Below, piece after piece: positions 25,087 through 34,163 of a stretch of 64,000 nt of DNA; position 1 is the stretch's first letter, and the number at the start of each line of letters is the position of its first letter. The translations under genes were made by a program, and so were the position numbers. The DNA is taken from contig NZ_JAVCWH010000001.1 in the NCBI RefSeq assembly GCF_030846195.1, positions 496,001 through 560,000 of the forward strand, given 5' to 3'. The DNA is from Paracoccus yibinensis (lineage in GTDB: Bacteria; Pseudomonadota; Alphaproteobacteria; Rhodobacterales; Rhodobacteraceae). The notes below the pieces were generated by a model. It was not told where the DNA came from. It saw only the letters and a program-made list of their open reading frames with translations, and searched no databases.

Positions 25087-25334
25087 CCGCGATCCGCGTC
25101 GGCGGGCGGGCAGTCCAGTCTTTCGGCAAGCTGCCGAAAGATTTCCGCGATGGCAAGTTCGGTCTCCAGACCCTCGACGATCACCGCGCCGGGGTCTTCC
25201 TGGCCGTCATGCAGAACCTGGCGCGGGGCCAGCCAGTCGCACAGCGCCTGGCGGCCCCTGGAGTCCAGCAGGTCCGGCAGGGCATCGATCAGCTTGGAAT
25301 AGGCGATCAGCCGGGCGTCCTGTCCGATGGGCAT
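25083..25334 (-). CDS. Small hypothetical protein (83 residues)
   Basis: The start at 25334 follows GAGGTTGCC. The product is acidic and helical (SKLIDALPDLLDSRGRQALC, VIVEGLETELAIAEIFRQLAE). It has no recognised family. It begins 7 bases after the stop of the upstream small membrane protein and is probably cotranscribed with it from the EcfG-like promoter at 25585-25610. Confidence 0.65.
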   Translation of the reverse strand: MPIGQDARLIAYSKLIDALPDLLDSRGRQALCDWLAPRQVLHDGQEDPGAVIVEGLETELAIAEIFRQLAERLDCPPADADRG

Positions 25335-25341
25335 GGCAACC

Positions 25342-25554
25342 TCAATAGGTCGAGGGCGGATCGCTGGCGGGAAAGGATTCGTCCACGGCTTCGTCCACGC
25401 GGTCCCAGTCGCGCGGCGGGGCCGACATTTCCCGTGGGCCTGCCGGACGGACATAGCGGTGATGCGACGACCGGTTGCTGCCGATGGCCTTGGCGATCAG
25501 CCCGCCCGCCAGCAGGATCCCCCCCGCTGCTATCATGATATCGCAGTTTCGCAT
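25342..25554 (-). CDS. Small membrane protein with a DESFPASDPPS tail
   Basis: The start at 25554 follows GGAG. The 70-residue product has one N-terminal hydrophobic helix (IMIAAGGILLAGGLIAKAIG) and ends in DEAVDESFPASDPPSTY. This C-terminal motif is shared by many small proteobacterial proteins of unknown function, often stress induced. A good EcfG-type promoter candidate lies 31-56 bases upstream. It probably forms a two-gene operon with the next small gene. Confidence 0.7.
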   Translation of the reverse strand: MRNCDIMIAAGGILLAGGLIAKAIGSNRSSHHRYVRPAGPREMSAPPRDWDRVDEAVDESFPASDPPSTY

Positions 25555-25584
25555 GTCATTGCTCCGATCCTTGTTCAGGTGCCA

Positions 25585-25610
25585 AACGACCTCATGGCGG
25601 CAGATGTTCC
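25585..25610 (-). promoter_or_regulatory. Candidate EcfG-type promoter for the two small stress genes
   Basis: On the minus strand GGAAC (25610-25606) is followed after 17 bases by CGTT (25588-25585). This fits the general-stress sigma EcfG consensus, and the ATG is 31 bases further on. Confidence 0.55.
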
Positions 25611-25644
25611 GCAACGGTTTTTTCGAACTGATAAACAGCAAGGC

Positions 25645-25670
25645 GGAAACTTGATCGGCCCCCGGTGGTT
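25645..25670 (+). promoter_or_regulatory. Weak EcfG-like promoter candidate for SDR-treZ-treY
   Basis: GGAAAC (25645-25650), 17 bases, GTT (25668-25670), divergent from the better site at 25585-25610. It has the same one-base deviation as the candidate at 24394. If real it would place the SDR and trehalose genes under stress control. Confidence 0.3.
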
Positions 25671-25729
25671 CTGCATTGGCAAGGCCGTCCCCCGACGGAC
25701 AGCATTCTTCAGACCAGAAAGGCCGCAAG

Positions 25730-26587
25730 ATGCGCGACTATCCCAAGCCTCCTTTTCCGAAGCAGCAGCAGGAACTGCCCGGCAGCTTTCAGAAGATGGA
25801 TCCCAAGCCCGATCACGGCGAGGAAAGCTGGCGCGGCGCCAACCGGCTCGAGGGGATGAAGGCCATCATCACCGGCGGCGACAGCGGCATCGGCCGCGCG
25901 GTCGCCATCGCCTTTGCCCGCGAAGGGGCGGATGTGGCGCTGTCTTATCTGGACGAAACGGATGACGCCCAATCCACCGCGCAACTGGTCCGCGATGCAG
26001 GCCGCGAATGCCTGACCTTTGCGGGCGACATCTCGGACCCCGACCACTGCCGCAAGATCATCGCGGAAACCGCGGCAAAATTCGGCCGGATCGACATCCT
26101 GGTCAACAACGCCGCCCACCAGGAAACCTTCGACAAGATCGAGGAAATCCCGGACGAGGAATGGCAATACACCTTTGCTACCAACATCCACGCGATGTTC
26201 TATCTGACCAAGGCTGCCGTGCCGCACATGAAGCCCGGAGCCGCGATCATCAACACGGCATCCATCAACGCGGACAATCCCAGCCCCAACCTGCTGGCCT
26301 ATGCCACGACCAAGGGCGCGATCCAGAATTTCACCATGGGCCTGGCGCAGATGCTGGCCGAACGCGGCATCCGTGCCAATGTCGTGGCCCCCGGTCCCGT
26401 CTGGACGCCGCTGATCCCCGCCAGCATGGATCCCGAAAAGGTGTCCAAGTTCGGCGAGAACTATCCCATGGGCCGCCCTGCCCAGCCGGTCGAGCTTGCC
26501 TCGGCCTATGTGATGCTGGCGGAGCCGATGTCGTCCTATGTCTCGGGTGCCACGATCGCCGTCACCGGCGGCAAGCCGATGATCTGA
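25730..26587 (+). CDS. SDR-family oxidoreductase of the general-stress type
   Basis: The ATG at 25730 begins MRDYPKPPFPKQQQELPG, the typical N-terminal extension of the YghA/YhdF-type SDRs; the start is chosen for that reason, as the ribosome site is weak. The 285-residue product shows GGDSGIGRAVA for NAD(P) binding, NNAA, NTASIN with the catalytic Ser, and YATTK. It reduces or oxidises an unknown alcohol/carbonyl. treZ starts 2 bases after its stop, so both are cotranscribed. Confidence 0.9.
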   Translation: MRDYPKPPFPKQQQELPGSFQKMDPKPDHGEESWRGANRLEGMKAIITGGDSGIGRAVAIAFAREGADVALSYLDETDDAQSTAQLVRDAGRECLTFAGDISDPDHCRKIIAETAAKFGRIDILVNNAAHQETFDKIEEIPDEEWQYTFATNIHAMFYLTKAAVPHMKPGAAIINTASINADNPSPNLLAYATTKGAIQNFTMGLAQMLAERGIRANVVAPGPVWTPLIPASMDPEKVSKFGENYPMGRPAQPVELASAYVMLAEPMSSYVSGATIAVTGGKPMI

Positions 26588-26589
26588 CG

Positions 26590-28299
26590 ATGACACAGAC
26601 ATGGGGGGGACGATGGACGGATGCGGGCTGGACGGTCGGCATCTGGGCGCCCAAGGCGGATGATGTCGATCTGATCCTGAACGGCCGCGCGCATGCCATG
26701 ACACGCGCGCCCGACGGGTTTTGGGCGGCCACGGTTCAGGCGCGTGCGGGGGACAGTTATCTGCTGCGCGTGGACGGCCAGGACATTCCCGATCCGGCCA
26801 GCCGCTTGCAATCGGGCGATGTCCACGCGCCTTCGGTTGTGGTAGGTCCGTCCAACCACGACTGGCAGACACCCTGGACGGGGCGCGACTGGGCCGAGGC
26901 AGTCATCTATGAACTGCATCTGGGCACCTTCACGCCCCAAGGCACTCTGGACGCCGCGTCGGACAAGCTGGCCGAACTGGCCGACCTGGGCATCACCGCG
27001 GTCGAACTGATGCCCGTCGGCCAGTGGCAGGGCGAGCGCGGGTGGGGATATGACGGGGTGCTGCCCTATGCGCTGCACCCGGCCTATGGCAGCCCGGACG
27101 ATCTGCGCCGCTTTGTGGATCGCGCGCATTCCCTTGGGCTGATGGTAATCCTTGATCTGGTGATGAACCATTTCGGCCCGGAGGGCGCCTATCTGCATCA
27201 CGCCGCCCCGCCTTTCTTCGACGAGGGCCGCCATACCCCTTGGGGCGCAGCGATCGACTTTTCGCAGGACGCGGTTCGGGAATACTGGATCCAATGCGCG
27301 GAATACTGGATCGGCGACTTTCGCCTGGACGGGCTGCGGCTGGATGCGGTCCATCAGATCAGCGGGCCGGGTGCCGACGATTTCATGACGACCTTTGCCC
27401 GCCGCGTCCGCGCGGTGGACGCCGCCCGTCCCATCCACCTGATCGTCGAGGACGAACGCAACGAACGCTTCCTGCGCGAAAACGGCTATGACGCAAGCTG
27501 GAACGACGATTTCCATCATGCCATCCACTGTGCCCTGACGGGCGAATCCGCCAGCTATTATGCCAGCTTCTCGCATGATCCCATCGGCGATCTGTGCCTG
27601 GCCTTGCAGCGCGGTCACATCGAGGAAGGCCAGCCCCGCCCCGGCCGCGACGAACCGCGCGGAGAGCCTTGCGGCGATCTGCCCCCCACCGGCTTTGTCA
27701 ATTCGACCCAGACCCATGACCAGGTCGGCAATCGTGCCCTGGGCGAACGCCTGTTGTCGCTGGCCGATCCGCAGGGTGTCAGGACAGCCTTCGCCCTGCT
27801 GCTGACCACCCCCTATATCCCCATGATCTTCATGGGAGAGGAGCGCGGCGCGACGACGCCCTTTTTGTTCTTTGCCGATTTTACCGGCGATCTGGCCCGT
27901 GCGGTGCGCGAAGGCCGGGCGGCGGAATTCACAGGCATCGCCAGTCTTGGATCCAAGGTGCCCGACCCCCTGTCGCCGGACACCTTTGCCCGATCGAAGC
28001 TGGATTGGAACGATCCGCTGGCCGGCGACTGGCTGGATATGACCGCCCGCGCCCTGGCCTTTCGCCGCGACCATGTGGTGCCGTTGCTGAAAAGCGGCCG
28101 CAGCCAGCCTGCGCAGGTCACGCGCCACGGCCCGGCATCCTTGTCCGCCACCTGGAATTTCCAGAAGGGCGTGCTGGATCTGCGGCTTAGTTTGGGCCAG
28201 GCTGAACCGGACCTGGCACCTTTTCAAGACGCGGCGTTTTCGCTGGGTCGCATCGGCACCGATCCTTTTGCCCTTTCTGTCAACGCAAGGCTCAAATGA
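26590..28299 (+). CDS. treZ: Malto-oligosyltrehalose trehalohydrolase
   Basis: The ATG at 26590 stands 2 bases after the SDR stop. The 569-residue product has an N-terminal beta domain (VGIWAPKADDVDLIL) and a GH13 barrel: VMNHFGPEG, LRLDAVH with the nucleophile Asp, LIVEDERN with the acid Glu, and QTHDQVGN. It releases trehalose from maltooligosyl-trehalose, the second step of the TreYZ route from glycogen or maltodextrin. The 3' end overlaps treY (ATGA). Confidence 0.95.
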   Translation: MTQTWGGRWTDAGWTVGIWAPKADDVDLILNGRAHAMTRAPDGFWAATVQARAGDSYLLRVDGQDIPDPASRLQSGDVHAPSVVVGPSNHDWQTPWTGRDWAEAVIYELHLGTFTPQGTLDAASDKLAELADLGITAVELMPVGQWQGERGWGYDGVLPYALHPAYGSPDDLRRFVDRAHSLGLMVILDLVMNHFGPEGAYLHHAAPPFFDEGRHTPWGAAIDFSQDAVREYWIQCAEYWIGDFRLDGLRLDAVHQISGPGADDFMTTFARRVRAVDAARPIHLIVEDERNERFLRENGYDASWNDDFHHAIHCALTGESASYYASFSHDPIGDLCLALQRGHIEEGQPRPGRDEPRGEPCGDLPPTGFVNSTQTHDQVGNRALGERLLSLADPQGVRTAFALLLTTPYIPMIFMGEERGATTPFLFFADFTGDLARAVREGRAAEFTGIASLGSKVPDPLSPDTFARSKLDWNDPLAGDWLDMTARALAFRRDHVVPLLKSGRSQPAQVTRHGPASLSATWNFQKGVLDLRLSLGQAEPDLAPFQDAAFSLGRIGTDPFALSVNARLK

Positions 28300-30530
28300 C
28301 CCCCCATATTCCCACGGCGACCTATCGGATCCAGTTGCGCGACGGCGTTGATTTCGCGCGGGTGACGCAGCTTCTGCCTTATCTGGAAGACCTGGGGATA
28401 TCGCACCTGTATCTGTCGCCGATCTTCCAGGCATCGACGGGATCGACCCACGGCTATGACATCATCGACCCGACCCGGATCGACCCGGCGCTTGGCGGGC
28501 GCGAGGGGTTTGACGCCCTGGCTCATGCCGCCCGAGAACGCGGGCTGGGGATCATCCTGGATATCGTGCCGAACCATACGGCCTTTACCTTGGAAAACCC
28601 CTGGCTGCTGGACGTTCTGAAACACGGACCCGCCAGCCGCTATGCCCGGCATTTCGACATCGACTGGGAAGCGGGGCCGCTGATCCTGCCGTTCCTGCCC
28701 GAACCGTTCGAAAAGATGCTGGCCGATGGCGCCTTTCGCGCCGCAGACGGGATGTGGCAGTTCGGCGATGTGTCCGTGCCCCTGGCCGAAGGCAGCCCCG
28801 CCACGGACGACCTGCGCGCCTTGCATGAGGCGCAGCCGTGGCGGCTGGTCCATTACGAACTGGAACGCGACGGCATCACCCACCGGCGGTTCTTCAACGT
28901 CACAAGCCTGATCGGGATGCGGGTCGAGGATCGCGCGGTCTTCGAGGACACGCACAGCCTGATCTTCGATCTGGTCCGCTCGGGGCAGGTGCAGGGGCTG
29001 CGTGTCGATCACATCGACGGATTGGCCGATCCCGCGACCTATCTGGACTGGCTGCACCAGGCCCTGCCGGACACGCCGGTCTGGGTGGAAAAGATTTTGG
29101 TGGGCCATGAAACCCTGCCGCCTGAATGGAAGACCGTGGGCACCACCGGCTACGATGCCGCGCGCCTGATCGCCAGGGCATTCACCGATCCATCCGGGAT
29201 CGAGGAGCTGGACCACGCATGGCGGCTGGCGACCGGCATCGACAGCGATTTCCGCGACGAATTGCGCCAGGCCAAGCTGGACGTCCTGGACAACGAACTG
29301 GCCGCCGAACGGCGGCAGTTGCGCGACATGGCGGCGGCGGCGGCGCAAGGATCGCCCTTGGCTGAACCCGGCCCGGAATCCCTGCGCGAGGCGGTGACGG
29401 CGCTGCTGATGGCCACGCCGCGATACCGCACCTATGTCACCGACAAGGCCCGCCCCGAGGATCGCGAGTTGCTGCGCGCCATTGCCGACGACGCAGCGCA
29501 GGGGTTGCGCAGCCGCACCGTTCTCGACCTGCTGGTCGATGTGATGGTGGATCCGCAAACGGAAGCAGCCCGCACCTTCGTTCGCCGGTTCCAGCAGGTG
29601 TCGGGCGCGCTGCTTGCCAAGGCGCAGGAAGATACCGCAGGCTTCCGCTGGACCCGCTATCTGGCGGCGAACGAGGTGGGGGCGGAACCCGACGAACCCG
29701 CCGTTACTGTCGAGGAGGCCAACGCATTCCTGGCGGCGCGACGCCCCACCGACATGACGCTTGTATCGACCCATGACACCAAGCGGTCGGGCGATTCACG
29801 GATGCGCCTGGTCGCGATCAGCCACCTGCCCCAGGCGTTCCGGGCGCTTTATGACCAGTCCGCCGCCCTGCCCTCGGCCGACAGGGTCGAGCCGCGCTGG
29901 CGGTGGTATATCCTCCAGTCCGCGCTGGCGATCTGGGACGGGCAGGCCGAGACGGCTGCGGACCGGCTGAACCAGCATATCGAGAAGGCGATGCGAGAGG
30001 CCAAGCTGACAAGCTTCTGGACCAACCCCGACGAGGCCACCGAAACCGCCGCGCAGACCTTTGCGCGGGACCTTCTGGATCAATGGGGCAATCGGGAACC
30101 CCCTGCCCTGCAATCCCTGCTGCAACGGGGCGAAGCCCTGGCCTTTGCGCAGCTTGCCTTCCAGACGCTGATGCCCGGCTTCCCCGACATCTATCGCGGG
30201 GACGAAGCAGGGCTTCTGGCGCTGACCGACCCGGACAATCGCCTGGCCGTCGATTGGGCGGCGTTCCCCGAACGGGCGCAGGACAGGGACGCCAAGATGC
30301 ACTGGACACAACAGCTTCTGTCCTTGCGCAAGACCCGGCAGGATTTCCTGCGCGATGCGGATGCCGCGATCCAGATCGACGATACGGGCATTCGTCTGAT
30401 CCGCAGAAGCAAGGATCAGGTTCTGACCGCCGCATTTTCACACGTCTCGGTTCAACCCGAGGCAGAAATCCTGTCTCGTGCCTTCGCCGATGGCAGTCAG
30501 GTCAGCGTGACACTCGCTCAGGCCTCCTGA
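28296..30530 (+). CDS. treY: Malto-oligosyltrehalose synthase
   Basis: It begins by ATGA overlap with treZ. The 744-residue GH13 enzyme shows TATYRIQLRDGVDF and LYLSPIFQASTGSTHGYD near the start, typical of TreY. The catalytic region has DIVPNHTAF, LRVDHIDGLADP (Asp) and VEKILVGHE (Glu), and STHDTKRSGDSRMRL follows. It turns the reducing end of maltodextrins into a trehalose unit, which TreZ then cuts. The cytoplasmic pathway makes the osmo- and stress-protectant trehalose. Confidence 0.95.
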   Translation: MTPHIPTATYRIQLRDGVDFARVTQLLPYLEDLGISHLYLSPIFQASTGSTHGYDIIDPTRIDPALGGREGFDALAHAARERGLGIILDIVPNHTAFTLENPWLLDVLKHGPASRYARHFDIDWEAGPLILPFLPEPFEKMLADGAFRAADGMWQFGDVSVPLAEGSPATDDLRALHEAQPWRLVHYELERDGITHRRFFNVTSLIGMRVEDRAVFEDTHSLIFDLVRSGQVQGLRVDHIDGLADPATYLDWLHQALPDTPVWVEKILVGHETLPPEWKTVGTTGYDAARLIARAFTDPSGIEELDHAWRLATGIDSDFRDELRQAKLDVLDNELAAERRQLRDMAAAAAQGSPLAEPGPESLREAVTALLMATPRYRTYVTDKARPEDRELLRAIADDAAQGLRSRTVLDLLVDVMVDPQTEAARTFVRRFQQVSGALLAKAQEDTAGFRWTRYLAANEVGAEPDEPAVTVEEANAFLAARRPTDMTLVSTHDTKRSGDSRMRLVAISHLPQAFRALYDQSAALPSADRVEPRWRWYILQSALAIWDGQAETAADRLNQHIEKAMREAKLTSFWTNPDEATETAAQTFARDLLDQWGNREPPALQSLLQRGEALAFAQLAFQTLMPGFPDIYRGDEAGLLALTDPDNRLAVDWAAFPERAQDRDAKMHWTQQLLSLRKTRQDFLRDADAAIQIDDTGIRLIRRSKDQVLTAAFSHVSVQPEAEILSRAFADGSQVSVTLAQAS

Positions 30531-30535
30531 CGCCG

Positions 30536-30575
30536 TATAATATTTGGCGTTCCCGGGAACAATCACGCGTTGTTT
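30536..30575 (+). promoter_or_regulatory. glgC leader: TATAAT box and two inverted repeats
   Basis: In the 105-base gap before glgC a perfect TATAAT stands at 30536-30541, though no good -35 element is present. It is followed by the palindrome GTTCCCGGGAAC (30549-30560) and by AACAA (30558-30562) facing TTGTT (30570-30574). Position and symmetry suggest a regulated promoter with an operator for a sugar- or stress-responsive repressor; that is inference. Confidence 0.45.
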
Positions 30576-30635
30576 CAGTTTGAAAGGCAAGTTGCCCAAC
30601 GGGCTGCTTGCATTTTCAAAAAAAGGATCGCCCCG

Positions 30636-31757
30636 GTGTCAGCATTGCGCACATCCAGTACCACGGGCCAGGCTGTTGCAACCGTCCTTCTGGCCGGCGG
30701 CAAGGGTTCCCGGTTGCACGACCTGACGGCAGCCGAAAGCAAGCCGGCCGTGCATTTTGCAGGCCGCAACCGGATCATTGATTTTGCCATGGCGAACGTC
30801 GTCCGGTCGGGGCTGGACCGGTTGCTTGTGGCCACGCAGTTTTGCCCGGCCACCCTGCATCACCATTTGCCGGCGCGGTGGGGCGGGCACTTCACGGAAG
30901 GCGCGATGATCCTCTGCGACGGCCACAACCGCTATCTGGGCACCGCCGATGCGGTGCGGCACAACTGGGCGCAGATCGACGATTGGGGTGCGGATCAGGT
31001 TCTGGTCCTGGCTGCCGATCATATCTATGACATGGATTACGCCGCGCTGATCGCCGCACACCGCGCATCGGGTGCAGCCGTCACCGTCGCCGTGGACGTG
31101 GTTCCGCTGTCCCAGGCCAGCAGCTTCGGCGTGATGCAGGCCGACGCCACCGGGCGAATCCGGTCCTTCCTTGAGACCCCCCCCCATCCCCCTGCGATGC
31201 CGGGCGAGCCGGACCGGGCCATGGTGTCGATGGGCATCTATGTCTTCGAGACGGATTGGCTTCGGGACGCGCTGTTCGGCCGGGATATCGAATCCCTCGA
31301 TTTCGGGCACGAGGTCATTCCTGCCGCCGTGGCGCAGGGTCTGGCCATGGCCTATCGTCTTCCCCCCGGACCTTCGGGGCAGGCCTATTGGCGCGATGTT
31401 GGCACTCTTGACGCCCTGCGCCAGTCGCATCTGGACTTCCTGGGCCAGCAGCCGGTGCGACTGCCGCGCATCTCGACGCTGTCGGAATGGTATCTTGGCC
31501 GGGGCAGCGTGGCGATGCCGGGGGCATTTGTCCCCTCCTCGGCCCGGCTGTCGCAATGCCTGGTGGCGCCGGGCGTGCGAATTCCTGCGGGCCTGGTCGT
31601 GGGCGAGGACCCGGACGAGGACGACCGCTGGTTCCGCCGCGACCGGAACACCCTTCTGATCACTCAGGCCATGCTGGACCGCCGCGACACGCTGCGTGTG
31701 CCGACAGTGTTGCCTGCCGTAGCCCGTCCGTCTTTGCAGCCGCGCGATGTCGCGTGA
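30636..31757 (+). CDS. glgC: Glucose-1-phosphate adenylyltransferase, short form
   Basis: I choose the GTG at 30636, 8 bases after AAAGGA; a TTG at 30570 would add 22 atypical residues. The 373-residue product shows LLAGGKGSRLHDLT (nucleotide binding), SKPAVHFAGRNRIIDFAMAN, YLGTADAV and AADHIYDMDY. It makes ADP-glucose for glycogen synthesis. The enzyme is usually about 420 residues; here the C-terminal left-handed beta-helix and its allosteric surface are shortened. glgX overlaps its end. No glgA or glgB lies in the window. Confidence 0.9.
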   Translation: MSALRTSSTTGQAVATVLLAGGKGSRLHDLTAAESKPAVHFAGRNRIIDFAMANVVRSGLDRLLVATQFCPATLHHHLPARWGGHFTEGAMILCDGHNRYLGTADAVRHNWAQIDDWGADQVLVLAADHIYDMDYAALIAAHRASGAAVTVAVDVVPLSQASSFGVMQADATGRIRSFLETPPHPPAMPGEPDRAMVSMGIYVFETDWLRDALFGRDIESLDFGHEVIPAAVAQGLAMAYRLPPGPSGQAYWRDVGTLDALRQSHLDFLGQQPVRLPRISTLSEWYLGRGSVAMPGAFVPSSARLSQCLVAPGVRIPAGLVVGEDPDEDDRWFRRDRNTLLITQAMLDRRDTLRVPTVLPAVARPSLQPRDVA

Positions 31758-33861
31758 ATCGGAACACATGATGCGCGATACCAAGCAAGTGCCCGCCTTC
31801 GACCTGACCGTGACCCGTCCCGATATCCTGGGTGCCGAATTCCTGGGCGAAGGCACCAACTTCGCCCTGTTTTCCGACCATGCGACAAAGGTGGAACTGT
31901 GCCTGTTCGACGACAGCGGCGAACATGAGCTGCACCGCGTGGAACTGCCCGACATGGAGGGCGGCGTCTGGTTCGGCTATCTGCCCGGCATCGGGCCGGG
32001 GCAGGTCTATGGTTACCGGGTCCATGGTCCCTATGACCCTGAACAGGGCCACCGCTTCAATCCCAACAAGCTGCTTCTGGACCCCTATGCCCGCGAATTG
32101 CGCGGCCAGATCAAGTGGGACGATGCCCTGCACGGCTATCAGGTGGGCGAGGATGACCTGACCTTCGATACCCGCGACAGCGCGGCCTTCATGCCCAAGG
32201 CCGTGGTGGTCGATGCCAAGTTCGACTGGGACACCGACCGCGCCATCCGCACGCCCTGGCAAAGCACCATGATCTATGAAAGCCACGTCAAGGGTCTGAC
32301 GCAACTGCATCCAGGCGTCCCCGAGGCCGACCGGGGGACATTCCGGGGCCTTGGCAGCGATGCGGTGATCGAACACCTGCACCGCATCGGGGCCACCGCG
32401 ATCGAGCTTTTGCCGATCCATGCCTTTGCCAACGACCGTTTCCTGGTCGAACGCGGGCTGTCGAACTACTGGGGCTATTCGACGCTGTCCTTCTTCGCGC
32501 CCCATGCCCCCTATCTGAAATCCGGCCAGATCCGAGAGGTGAAGGAGGCGATCCGCAAGCTGCACAAGGCGGGGATCGAGGTGATCCTTGACGTGGTCTA
32601 TAACCACACCGCCGAGGGCAACGAACTGGGCCAGACGATGTCCTTCCGGGGCATCGACAACGCGTCCTATTACCTGCTGTCCCCCGACAATCCGCGCCAC
32701 GGCTTTGACACGACCGGCACCGGCAACACGCTGAACGTCGCCCATCCCATGGTCTTGCGGATGGTGATGGACAGCCTGCGGTACTGGGTCGAGGCGATGC
32801 ATGTGGACGGCTTCCGCTTCGACCTTGCCTCGACCCTGGGGCGCGAAGCGCAGGGGTTTGAACGCGACGGGTCGTTCTTCAATGCCATTCGTCAGGATCC
32901 GATCCTGTCCAGCGCCAAGCTGATCGCGGAACCCTGGGACATCGGCGAAGGCGGCTATCAGGTCGGCGGCTATCGCTGGCCGTTCCGCGAATGGAACGAC
33001 AAGTTCCGCGACGATACGCGCGCCTTCTGGCGGCGCGATCCGGGGCTGTTGCCCGCCATGGCCGAACGGCTGTCGGGTTCGCCCGTGCAGTTCAACCACA
33101 GCCATCGCCCGGCGACCTCCAGCGTGAATTTCGTGGCGGCCCATGACGGGTTTACCCTGTGGGACACGGTCAGCTTCAATGACAAGCACAACGATGCCAA
33201 TGGCGAGGAGAATCGCGACGGGCACGATCACAACCTGTCCGACAACCTGGGGGCCGAAGGCGCGACCGACGATCCCGGCGTCATCGCCGCGCGTGTCCGC
33301 AGGGTCCGGGCGATGCTGGCGACCGTGATGCTGTCCCAGGGCGTGCCGATGATCCTGGCGGGCGACGACCTTGGCAATACGCAGGACGGCAACAACAACG
33401 CCTATTGCCAGGACAACGCGATCAGTTGGCTGGAATGGGACAAGGCGAGGGAAGACATCCTGACCGCCGTTCAGGCTCTTGCCGCGTTCCGCAAGGACGT
33501 GCCACTGTCGCAGTCGCGTTTCGGCGCATCACCCGAGGATGCGCAGGACCGCCAGCCCGCGTTCCTGTGGCTGCACCCGCGCGGCGGCACGATGGAGGAG
33601 GGAGACTGGCAGGATGCCGAGCTGCGCTGTCTTGGCCTGCATCAGGCGACCCCCGGCGGGCCGAACCTGCTGATCGTGATCAACGCGGGCGAGGACGCGG
33701 AATTCGCCCTGCCCGAGGGCGAATGGACATTGCGCATCGACACCTCGGCCGAGCAGGTCGAACAAGATCGTTCCGTCACCGGCACCCTGACGGTGCCATG
33801 GCAGACCGTGATGGCGCTTGTCGCCGCAGGAACGCCCCAAGCCCAAACCGAAGGAGAATGA
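31747..33861 (+). CDS. glgX: Glycogen debranching enzyme
   Basis: The frame opens at ATG 31747, overlapping the end of glgC; the ATGs at 31768 and 31771 are also possible and one has a GGAA upstream. The 704-residue GH13 protein has an N-terminal CBM48-like domain (FLGEGTNFALFSDHATKVEL) and the isoamylase barrel: DVVYNHTAEGNELG, VDGFRFDLAS (nucleophile), LIAEPWDIGEGGY (acid), and AAHDGFTLWD. It cuts alpha-1,6 branches of limit dextrin, delivering linear maltodextrins that TreY/TreZ can convert to trehalose. Confidence 0.94.
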   Translation: MSRESEHMMRDTKQVPAFDLTVTRPDILGAEFLGEGTNFALFSDHATKVELCLFDDSGEHELHRVELPDMEGGVWFGYLPGIGPGQVYGYRVHGPYDPEQGHRFNPNKLLLDPYARELRGQIKWDDALHGYQVGEDDLTFDTRDSAAFMPKAVVVDAKFDWDTDRAIRTPWQSTMIYESHVKGLTQLHPGVPEADRGTFRGLGSDAVIEHLHRIGATAIELLPIHAFANDRFLVERGLSNYWGYSTLSFFAPHAPYLKSGQIREVKEAIRKLHKAGIEVILDVVYNHTAEGNELGQTMSFRGIDNASYYLLSPDNPRHGFDTTGTGNTLNVAHPMVLRMVMDSLRYWVEAMHVDGFRFDLASTLGREAQGFERDGSFFNAIRQDPILSSAKLIAEPWDIGEGGYQVGGYRWPFREWNDKFRDDTRAFWRRDPGLLPAMAERLSGSPVQFNHSHRPATSSVNFVAAHDGFTLWDTVSFNDKHNDANGEENRDGHDHNLSDNLGAEGATDDPGVIAARVRRVRAMLATVMLSQGVPMILAGDDLGNTQDGNNNAYCQDNAISWLEWDKAREDILTAVQALAAFRKDVPLSQSRFGASPEDAQDRQPAFLWLHPRGGTMEEGDWQDAELRCLGLHQATPGGPNLLIVINAGEDAEFALPEGEWTLRIDTSAEQVEQDRSVTGTLTVPWQTVMALVAAGTPQAQTEGE

Positions 33862-33862
33862 C

Positions 33863-34126
33863 ATGGATCAGGACCATCAGGATCGCATCAGGCAACGCGC
33901 CCACGAGATCTGGGAAAGCGAAGGCCGCCCCGAGGGACGCGACGCCGATCATTGGTCGCGCGCCGAGAAAGAACTGCGCAACCAGACGGGCAACGACCAG
34001 CCCGACGGGGACTCTGCTGAACCGCAACTGGCCCAGACGGCGGCGCCGGCCAAGCCCAAGCGGGCCAGCCGCAAGTCCACCAAGGCCAAGGCAGAACCGA
34101 CGCCCTACCTGAACGACGGGCCATAG
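33863..34126 (+). CDS. DUF2934-domain protein
   Basis: The ATG at 33863 follows AAGGAG and lies 1 base after the glgX stop. The 87-residue product carries the DUF2934 motif (RIRQRAHEIWESEGRPEGRD, then HWSRAEKEL) followed by a Lys/Ala/Pro-rich tail. Function unknown; such proteins often accompany trehalose and glycogen or stress genes, as here. Probably cotranscribed with glgX. Confidence 0.8.
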   Translation: MDQDHQDRIRQRAHEIWESEGRPEGRDADHWSRAEKELRNQTGNDQPDGDSAEPQLAQTAAPAKPKRASRKSTKAKAEPTPYLNDGP

Positions 34127-34137
34127 TCTTGGCCCGC

Positions 34138-34162
34138 CTGCCCGGCCACCGTCGCCGGGCAG
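34138..34162. terminator. Hairpin between the convergent DUF2934 gene and ccmG
   Basis: CTGCCCGGC (34138-34146) pairs with GCCGGGCAG (34154-34162) over a 7-base loop. Both operons end here. There is no T-run, so it may act as a bidirectional weak terminator or mRNA end. Confidence 0.45.
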
Positions 34163-34163
34163 C

